NCBI GenBank assembly: GCA_938034385.1
Contig: CALHLC010000046.1
Location: 1 to 50,019 of the forward strand
Reading direction: 5' to 3'
DNA from: an uncultured Bacteriovoracaceae bacterium
GTDB taxonomy: Bacteria > Bdellovibrionota > Bacteriovoracia > Bacteriovoracales > Bacteriovoracaceae
DNA: 50,019 nt
The translations under genes and the position numbers were made by a program. The stretch's first letter is position 1. Each line of letters starts with the position of its first letter. Below are positions 44,533 through 50,019 of the stretch, one piece after another. The notes under the pieces were generated by a model. That model saw only the letters and a program-made list of their open reading frames with translations. It was not told where the DNA came from and did no database searches.

Positions 44533-45432
44533 ATGAAAATTATTTTTGCAGTATTTGTTTTTTTAGCAGCTTGTTCTGGCTATCAAGATCAACCTAAAGA
44601 CTTTGGAGCAATTCAAGCTCAGGGTGCATCTGCTCCTCCTCCAAGAGAGGTTCCAAGGACAGATACAGACCTAGATCCAGTAGGGTTTGATGAAACTTTT
44701 CAAGAATTCTTAGATAAGTATGTCGTTATCTTACCAGGTAAGTACGACACACGTATTAAGTATAAAGCATACTCCAATGATCTTAAGAAAAAAGATGCAC
44801 AAACTCTTTCCTTGAGAACTGAAATCATAAATTATTTTGGATCAGACACTTATGAAGGATTAAATCTTGATGAGAAAATTGCATTTATAACAAATGCATA
44901 TAATTTCTTTGTTATTGATCTTATTGCTCGTAAATATCCAATAAAACAAATTTTTGAAGCCACGCCTGGTGAAGAAGTTTTTAAAGTAAACTTTATTAAT
45001 CTTGCAGGACAGAATATGTCTTTAGATTATTTAGAGAAGACAAAACTTGCAAAAGTTTTAAAAACAAAACTTGGGAATCCAAATGGCAACCTTACTGATG
45101 CAAGGTTACACTTCGCTCTAATTTGTGGAGCAAAAGGCTGTCCTATTTTACTAGATAAGGTTTATAAAGCTGAGACTCTTGAAGAGCAGTTAACAGATAT
45201 TACTAAAAAATCTTTTGCATTACCACGAATTATTCAAGAAAAAAGCAGTCACTATAGTTTAATAAAATTGTTTGAATGGTACAAAGATGACTTTAACAAT
45301 CATAGTTCAAGCGATCTACCTTCTGTAAGTAACCATAAAGATTTCATTGCACGTTACTTTCCTGGAACTTTCAATAGTGCAAAAATCTTGAAAGTAGATA
45401 TTGAATATAATTGGGATCTAAACCAGATTTAA
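44533..45432 (+). CDS. DUF547 lipoprotein B
   Basis: 299 aa. MKIIFAVFVFLAAC has a lipobox with Cys14, then a Pro/Ser/Asp-rich spacer to about residue 45. The DUF547 domain contains KIAFITNAYNFFVIDLI, MSLDYLEKTKL, RLHFALICGAKGCPILLDKVY with the conserved Cys. It is a paralogue of the gene ending at 44428. GGAGT precedes the ATG. The promoter TGTAACA-N16-CGAA is directly upstream. The beta-barrel gene begins 11 nt after its stop. Confidence 0.82.
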   Translation: MKIIFAVFVFLAACSGYQDQPKDFGAIQAQGASAPPPREVPRTDTDLDPVGFDETFQEFLDKYVVILPGKYDTRIKYKAYSNDLKKKDAQTLSLRTEIINYFGSDTYEGLNLDEKIAFITNAYNFFVIDLIARKYPIKQIFEATPGEEVFKVNFINLAGQNMSLDYLEKTKLAKVLKTKLGNPNGNLTDARLHFALICGAKGCPILLDKVYKAETLEEQLTDITKKSFALPRIIQEKSSHYSLIKLFEWYKDDFNNHSSSDLPSVSNHKDFIARYFPGTFNSAKILKVDIEYNWDLNQI

Positions 45433-45443
45433 GAAGGATAAAA

Positions 45444-46634
45444 ATGAAATATATAGTAATAACTTTTTTAATTTTAGGATATTCAGTAAACAGCTTTTCT
45501 ACTTCTATTAGCGAGATGAAGTTACCTAAGTGGGTTAAAGGGATGTCTTTTTCGATAGGCCCTAAAACGGACTCAAACATCTTTCAAATGAATGAGAAAA
45601 TCTTAAGTGATCAATTACAAGATCCAAATGATGGGATCTTAAAGACCAGTCTGGGGCTTAAAACAAAAATGCTTTTTAAGCCGATGAAGAAATATATTTT
45701 GATAAATACACTTAAAGCTGATGGAGTTATGCGCTACTTTAGTAATGTGAGTGATGATTATATTCGAGATGAATATTCAATTTCAAACAGTCTTGTTGGG
45801 GTAGTACCTATAAGTAAAAAGTGGCAAGTAGGTCATTTACTTTATCTAGGAGCAAATCAGTCACAATCTTTTGAGTATAGAAATGAAAGTGGAGTTAAAG
45901 AAGTGAGCTCTATTGAAAATGATCATTTAAATTATTCAGGAACAATGTTTATATCTTCTAAACTTACTAAGAACTGGAAAGTAAGCTTGGATCTAGGTGC
46001 TAGCTTATTAGATTTCAGTGAAGATTATTCGAGCTATGATGTTGTCGCCGGAGAAGAAAATGATTCATTACAAAGAAATGTAAAGTTAAACAATCAGTTT
46101 AAAATAGGGAAGATAGCGACTTTAGAAACTCCTACCTCATATTCTAAGTCATTTTTTAAAAACAGATCAGCTCTTGATAGTGATGGTTTCTTTGCTTCGT
46201 CAGGTTCTGTCCCAAGAGATATCATTGAGAAGTTTTCTTTCTTACCAAAGTTAACTATTTCTACATCTTTAGGAAGCTTCTCTTCTTCTTATGGGATTGT
46301 GAATCAAAAGGATTTAGTTTTTGGTGGTAGAAGTTATGATGGAACAAAATTGGCACTAGGGTATTCCTTGAACTTTTTAACAAATCATAATTTAACTCTT
46401 GATTATGGATTAACAAGAAATGATTATTTAAGTTCTCTGGACTTCAGTAATGATAAAAGAGATATAAGAAAAGATAAAATGACAACGATCTCATTGGACT
46501 ATAAATTATATAAAGTACTAGATAGTTCATTTGATTTTAATCTAAACTATACTTATCTTGATTCTGAGAATGGATCTTATGGTGGGAGCTTTGATTCTAA
46601 TATAATTAGTTCCAAGCTGACTTATAATTTATAA
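45444..46634 (+). CDS. Outer-membrane beta-barrel in the DUF547 operon
   Basis: 396 aa with signal peptide (MKYIVITFLILGYSVNSFS). Almost all of the mature part is amphipathic strands with aromatic girdles, e.g. KWQVGHLLYLGANQS, NWKVSLDLGASLLDFSE, LALGYSLNFL, NLTLDYGLTRNDYLS. It ends IISSKLTYNL. The strand count suggests a 16-18-strand porin-like barrel; no family recognised. AAGGA lies before the ATG at 45444. In-frame ATG at 45411 would add residues before the signal peptide. Proposed to act with the DUF547 lipoprotein at the outer membrane (inference). Confidence 0.68.
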   Translation: MKYIVITFLILGYSVNSFSTSISEMKLPKWVKGMSFSIGPKTDSNIFQMNEKILSDQLQDPNDGILKTSLGLKTKMLFKPMKKYILINTLKADGVMRYFSNVSDDYIRDEYSISNSLVGVVPISKKWQVGHLLYLGANQSQSFEYRNESGVKEVSSIENDHLNYSGTMFISSKLTKNWKVSLDLGASLLDFSEDYSSYDVVAGEENDSLQRNVKLNNQFKIGKIATLETPTSYSKSFFKNRSALDSDGFFASSGSVPRDIIEKFSFLPKLTISTSLGSFSSSYGIVNQKDLVFGGRSYDGTKLALGYSLNFLTNHNLTLDYGLTRNDYLSSLDFSNDKRDIRKDKMTTISLDYKLYKVLDSSFDFNLNYTYLDSENGSYGGSFDSNIISSKLTYNL

Positions 46635-46643
46635 AGGAAAACG

Positions 46644-46871
46644 ATGAAAAATGTAATTTTATTATTAGCCCTTCTTACTACTTTTCAAATCTCATATGCT
46701 TCTGGTGGCGGTGGCGGCGGAGGAGCAAGTGACATTGACTTATCCGAAGATCTTGATGAAGCAGTAAATGAAGCAAAAGCTGAAGCTCAAGAACAAATAG
46801 AAGAAGAAGAAAAAAAAATAGTTAAGAAGAAAAAGAAAGTAGAAGAAGCTCTAGACGACGAAGCGTTTTAG
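46644..46871 (+). CDS. Small exported Gly-rich/charged protein
   Basis: 75 aa. Signal peptide MKNVILLLALLTTFQISYA, then an SGGGGGGGAS run followed by an acidic-to-basic helix (SEDLDEAVNEAKAEAQEQI, then KKIVKKKKKVEEAL) that could form a coiled coil. No cysteine, so it is not a second bufferin. No family recognised. AAGGAAAAC precedes the ATG. It is 9 nt after the barrel and 4 nt before the SDR gene, so it belongs to the same operon. Confidence 0.6.
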   Translation: MKNVILLLALLTTFQISYASGGGGGGGASDIDLSEDLDEAVNEAKAEAQEQIEEEEKKIVKKKKKVEEALDDEAF

Positions 46872-46875
46872 ATAA

Positions 46876-47568
46876 ATGAGTAGTAAAACTAGGACTATCC
46901 TTGTCACCGGTGCTAACCGTGGAATAGGAAAGGCCATTGCTACAGGACTTGCAACTTCTAACCAGAAAGATCTTATTCTTTTAGGATGTAGAGATCTCAA
47001 AATGGGTAATGAGATTGCAAGTAGTTTTAAAAATATCCAGGCCTTGCATTTAGATCTATCTTCTATGAGCGGACTAGATAAATGCTTGCAAGAGATTTTG
47101 ACTCTATATCCTCAAATTGATGTATTAGTTAATAATGCCGGGATTTTATATGAAGATAGTGCTCTTAGTATAAGTGATGCTAGGTTTGATGAAGTGTTAC
47201 AAATTAACCTCTTAGCGGCTTATAAACTTATTAAGGTTCTAGCTCCAAACATGATTAAAAATTCATATGGAAAAATTGTAAATATGTCCTCAGGTTGGGG
47301 ACAGTTTGAAGATGGATTGACTGGACCATTTTCTTATTCTTTATCAAAAGCGGCACTTAATGCATTAACTCTCACTCTTTCAAAAGAGCTCCCTGCCTCT
47401 ATAGAAATAAATTCGATGTGTCCTGGATGGGTTCATACTAGAATGGGAGGATCTGAAGCACCAAGAACTCCTGAAGAGGGTGCTAAAACTGCTATCTGGC
47501 TTATAAATAGAGACAAACCAAGTCATTCGGGACGCTTTTACCGCGATGAGCAAGAGATTAGTTGGTAA
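46876..47568 (+). CDS. Classical short-chain dehydrogenase/reductase
   Basis: 230 aa, cytoplasmic NAD(P)-dependent oxidoreductase. TGANRGIGKAI (residues 11-21) is the cofactor loop, NNAG (about 87-90) and SSGWGQF ... YSLSKAALNA carry the Ser-Tyr-Lys triad, and CPGWVHTRMGG is the usual substrate lid. It resembles the carbonyl-reductase-like SDR group with an arginine after TGAN-R. Its substrate is unknown. It ends the second putative sigma-F-type operon, 4 nt after the Gly-rich peptide gene. Confidence 0.87.
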   Translation: MSSKTRTILVTGANRGIGKAIATGLATSNQKDLILLGCRDLKMGNEIASSFKNIQALHLDLSSMSGLDKCLQEILTLYPQIDVLVNNAGILYEDSALSISDARFDEVLQINLLAAYKLIKVLAPNMIKNSYGKIVNMSSGWGQFEDGLTGPFSYSLSKAALNALTLTLSKELPASIEINSMCPGWVHTRMGGSEAPRTPEEGAKTAIWLINRDKPSHSGRFYRDEQEISW

Positions 47569-47678
47569 AAATTTCACTATTTTACTGTATTAAAGGGCAT
47601 CTAATATTTAACTCTTCCCAACTAAACAAAAAATAAGTACAAAAAACTATTATTTATCTGAACTAATCAAGGAGTTTT

Positions 47679-48959
47679 ATGAAAGTTTTAAGTTTATGCG
47701 TACTACTTTTTTCCACTTTGTCATTTTCTCAATTACTGACAGCTGGAAATTTAGGGTGTGACAATGTTATCGATTTTTCTGACTACAAAGGCAGAACATT
47801 TCTTAGTTTTATGGAAAATGTAGGTAAGCCACTACTAGATGATTATGCAATAAATGGATATGAAATAGCAGACGCTGATACAGTGATGGCCCGAGTTGAG
47901 CAAATGGACTCTAAAGTTCAATGGCAAGTAGGAAAAGCACTTAATAGAAAAAGCTTAAAGAAAATTGTGAAAAAACTTGAGGGTAAAACAGCTAATTTAT
48001 ATACACTTCCAGATATGATCTCTTCAGTTCAAAGAGGAGTGAATAAGTACAAACTATCAACGACTATTGGTCTTGCTAGTTGTGGTGGAATGATTATGAA
48101 GCTTTATGAAAATAATTATGCTTATAATATTCATTATGGAACAGGTTCTGAAAGAAAAGATAAACAGACTGGTAGAAGTTTTGCTGAAGGACCTACGAGA
48201 AACGCAAACGATGCTTCAGATAAAAATTACTTAAAAGATCTTGAAGCTTATACAAAAGATTATCCTGAAAATATTCAGACTTTTTATTATACATTATTAA
48301 CGACTTTAACGAATAATGATACAGAGACGTATAATTTAATAGAAGATCATGGCCAAGATTTATTAACTGACTTCTTAGCTGTTTATACTGCTGAACAAGC
48401 AAGAAATTTAATGGATAATAAGGTAAGCCTTCATTGGGATGCAGCTTTATTAGAAGTTACTCTTTTAGGAGCATTTCATGCTGGGCAAAACGAGATTGCA
48501 CTATTTTATAAAGACCCTCGAGATCCTTCGAAGTTAATGTTTACAGATACAGTCATCAATCAAGGTCCAGGTTGTTCTGAAAGAGATCTTTCAAAGAGTA
48601 GACAGGCTTTCATGTATGACTATTGGCAATTTAGCTCAAGTGTTAACCCTGAGCACTGTAAAAGAAGTGGGATTAATATAACTAAGAAAGAATTTAGAAA
48701 ATTAGGATCACTAATTTCAAAATATCATAGAGCTAAAAACCCTACTTTAATTAAAAATATTGAAAAGCACTTTAGTTCTAGAAATAGAGGTGGAAATGTT
48801 TTTTATCAATTAAGTAAATTTTTAATTAACTCTAGAACTCCTAAAAAGCTTGGAAGTAAATCATACAAGCTTGCAGAAGATTTCACTAAGTTTCTTTTAC
48901 AGGTTAGAAAAGATGCGAAACTAGTAACGAAGAAAATTGTTAACAAGCAATTAAAATAA
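47679..48959 (+). CDS. Exported protein of unknown function
   Basis: 426 aa with a signal peptide (residues 1-17). No family recognised. The mature part is mostly helical with Asp-, Asn- and Lys-rich segments, and has LASCGGMIMKLYENN, GPGCSERDLS and PEHCKRSG, so three or four cysteines could form disulfides. LHWDAALLEVTLLGAFHAGQ and NIHYGTGSERKDKQTGRSF are the best conserved-looking stretches. AAGGAG precedes the ATG. The 110 bp upstream do not contain the GTAACA-type promoter, so it is probably outside that regulon. Confidence 0.55.
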   Translation: MKVLSLCVLLFSTLSFSQLLTAGNLGCDNVIDFSDYKGRTFLSFMENVGKPLLDDYAINGYEIADADTVMARVEQMDSKVQWQVGKALNRKSLKKIVKKLEGKTANLYTLPDMISSVQRGVNKYKLSTTIGLASCGGMIMKLYENNYAYNIHYGTGSERKDKQTGRSFAEGPTRNANDASDKNYLKDLEAYTKDYPENIQTFYYTLLTTLTNNDTETYNLIEDHGQDLLTDFLAVYTAEQARNLMDNKVSLHWDAALLEVTLLGAFHAGQNEIALFYKDPRDPSKLMFTDTVINQGPGCSERDLSKSRQAFMYDYWQFSSSVNPEHCKRSGINITKKEFRKLGSLISKYHRAKNPTLIKNIEKHFSSRNRGGNVFYQLSKFLINSRTPKKLGSKSYKLAEDFTKFLLQVRKDAKLVTKKIVNKQLK

Positions 48960-48969
48960 TTTATTAAAG

Positions 48970-48996
48970 GATCTACGGTCTCTATGATCGTAGATC
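48970..48996 (+). terminator. Hairpin between two plus-strand genes
   Basis: Inverted repeat GATCTACG / CGTAGATC, 8 bp with an 11-nt loop, starting 11 bp after the stop of the preceding gene and ending 7 bp before the DUF3147 ATG. It may terminate the upstream transcript or fold over the start region of the next gene. The T run after it is short. Confidence 0.5.
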
Positions 48997-49002
48997 TATA
49001 TT

Positions 49003-49335
49003 ATGAGTCAAACAATTCTTAAAATTTTAATTTCAAGTAGTATCATTGCTTTTGTTTCATGGTTGTCTGGAAAGAAAACATCTCTAGCAGGTTTTTTAAC
49101 GGCACTACCTCTCATTAGTATGTTGGCGTTAGCATTTTCTTATACGGATTATAAAGATAGTTACAAGAGTGTTGAATATGCCAAGAGTATCTTTTATGCC
49201 ATCCCCTTGAGTCTCACTTTCTTTATTCCATTTTTGTTTTCAGAGAAATTGAATATCGGTTTTTGGACTTGCTATATACTTGGCTTTATCTTTCTAAGTT
49301 GTGGTTTTTTTATTCATCAAAACTTTCTAAAGTAG
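49003..49335 (+). CDS. DUF3147-like membrane protein
   Basis: 110 aa with four predicted helices: ILKILISSSIIAFVSWLSG, LAGFLTALPLISMLALAF, SIFYAIPLSLTFFIPFLF and IGFWTCYILGFIFLSCGFF. The layout and GFLTALPLISMLAL wording fit DUF3147. Function unknown. There is no clear ribosome site, only the hairpin. Its end overlaps the barrel fragment on the other strand by 9 bp. Confidence 0.65.
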   Translation: MSQTILKILISSSIIAFVSWLSGKKTSLAGFLTALPLISMLALAFSYTDYKDSYKSVEYAKSIFYAIPLSLTFFIPFLFSEKLNIGFWTCYILGFIFLSCGFFIHQNFLK

Positions 49336-49878
49336 CCAAATGGCAACTAAACTATATTTTGAATTACTTTTTTTTCCACGAATATAAGAACTCATAACAT
49401 TTTCGCCTTGGGTAATTTGGCTCCTCGTATAGTTCATAATCATGATACCACCAAGAGGAAGGAATGGGATGAATAGTCCTGCTTTGTAATCAAGGTGAGC
49501 TAGACCACCAACTGCACCATTCCCATAGACATAAGAATTGTTTTTCAGGTCACCAAATCCTGCTCCTATACCTATAGAGACAAGTGGAATAAATGAAGCT
49601 GAAGCATCCAAGTTAAAGTAATTGCCATGATGCTCATTTAAGTCTTTATGAAATGAACTTTTAAATTTAATGTATCTGTGTTCAAACTTCTTTTTATATT
49701 CATGACTGAGGTAAAGCCCCCAAGTAGATTCTCTTGTGTTTTTGTAATCTAAGTCTTTGCTTTTTAGCTTTATGAGTGGAAATCCTGGGCGATCTCGAAA
49801 CATCTCGGATCCAAACTGGAGCTTGTGTTCCCCCCATTTCTTTTTGAAGTTCAGACCACCTCTACCAAAGCTAATAGT
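49327..49878 (-). pseudogene. Beta-barrel-like protein, 5' end lost to IS insertion
   Basis: The frame runs open from the IS boundary at 49880, reading TISFGRGGLNFKKKWGEHKLQFG. (Landmarks: TISFGRGG, KKWGEHKLQFG.) No ATG, GTG or TTG with a ribosome site is seen before 49803, so the start lies on the far side of the IS. Strands such as WGLYLSHEYKKKFE and SFIPLVSIGIGAGFGDL, and a C-terminus SLVAIWLL, suggest an outer-membrane barrel. No signal peptide remains. Converges on the DUF3147 gene with 9 bp overlap. Confidence 0.65.
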
Positions 49879-49880
49879 AT

Positions 49881-50019
49881 TGACCTTTCCCCCTTATTTC
49901 ATACCACTATCAAACTCGGTTTAACATAGCTTTTTTCTATTTTTATAATTTTAGCTTTGGGTGCAGGTGGCCTGTAATTCAATGAACTATGAGGCCTATA
50001 GTGATTATAGTGATACACC
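49881..50019 (-). mobile_element. IS3-type insertion sequence, 3' terminal 139 bp (right copy)
   Basis: Exact reverse complement of 1-139. It starts after the last shared base (TCA... on the minus strand) and carries the C-terminus of the transposase. It has a different flank from the left copy, so two separate insertions in opposite orientation border the window. Confidence 0.8.
49899..50018 (-). pseudogene. IS3-type transposase, C-terminal 39 codons (right copy, cut by window edge)
   Basis: Identical to the reading frame at 2-121 in reverse orientation. The same YNHYRPHSSLNYRPPAP block and TGA stop (49899-49901 on the plus strand) are present. The remaining coding part lies outside the window. 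Confidence 0.8.

Noticed and set aside
46644-46871. Small exported Gly-rich peptide as a second bufferin or RiPP precursor
   Set aside because: It has no cysteine and no DUF2282 block; its tail is a plain charged helix.

Overview
The window is an AT-rich (by eye about one third G+C) bacterial contig packed with short-spaced or overlapping genes. Many products have Sec signal peptides or lipoboxes: proteases, small lipoproteins and outer-membrane beta-barrels. Together with a lysine-tailed SWIB protein, a tad-type pilus fragment and ferrous-iron uptake genes, this suggests a Gram-negative Bdellovibrionota-like bacterium, perhaps a low-GC Bacteriovoracaceae relative. That placement is inference from gene content; there is no rRNA or other phylogenetic marker here, and I saw no tRNA, rRNA or CRISPR array.

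Both ends are the same 139-bp sequence in opposite orientation. It encodes the last 39 residues of an IS3-type transposase plus the IS terminus, so the contig is bounded by two inward-facing IS copies. Each copy has cut off the 5' end of a neighbouring gene: a beta-lactamase-fold serine hydrolase on the left and a beta-barrel-like protein on the right.

Layout. 0.1-9 kb: M1-like metallopeptidase, GNAT, serC, secreted proteins, a matrixin-like protease, tgt, a membrane-anchored nuclease. 9-13.8 kb: a TIGR01777 epimerase followed by a single-ORF fusion of ferrochelatase to an MFS transporter, then an acidic-repeat lipoprotein coupled to a small HMA protein. 13.7-18.4 kb: feoAB, a c-type cytochrome lipoprotein, an MscS channel, GMP reductase. 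18.4-21.6 kb: a compact tad-like locus (flp pilin, two small proteins, CpaC secretin, CpaF ATPase). 21.8-30.4 kb: a SPOR protein, a putative secreted clan-CD (caspase/gingipain-like) peptidase, a trypsin, an FkbM-like methyltransferase, an ABC-F ATPase with an altered second Walker B, a HExxH peptide-modification-type enzyme, an ArsC/Spx protein and the SWIB protein. 30.7-38.7 kb: beta-barrel, lipoproteins, a V8-like protease, a GH3 hydrolase, an OmpA/BON protein with a helix-hairpin-helix partner.

The most interesting region is 38.7-47.6 kb. A bufferin-type RiPP locus (bufA precursor, bufB DUF692 enzyme, shortened bufC) is divergent from an ECF sigma factor and its NrsF-like (DUF1109) membrane anti-sigma factor. 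The sigma operon continues without gaps into a TVP38/VTT membrane protein, a MerA-like FAD disulfide oxidoreductase and a DUF547 lipoprotein. A second operon (DUF547 lipoprotein, beta-barrel, Gly-rich peptide, SDR) follows. I find TGTAACA-N16-CGAA upstream of both + strand operons and TGTAACA-N16-CTAA upstream of bufA. This is the promoter shape expected for a sigma-F-type ECF factor. I infer one self-contained, probably metal- or thiol-stress-responsive regulon that combines copper-chelating bufferin production with an uncharacterised envelope redox module.
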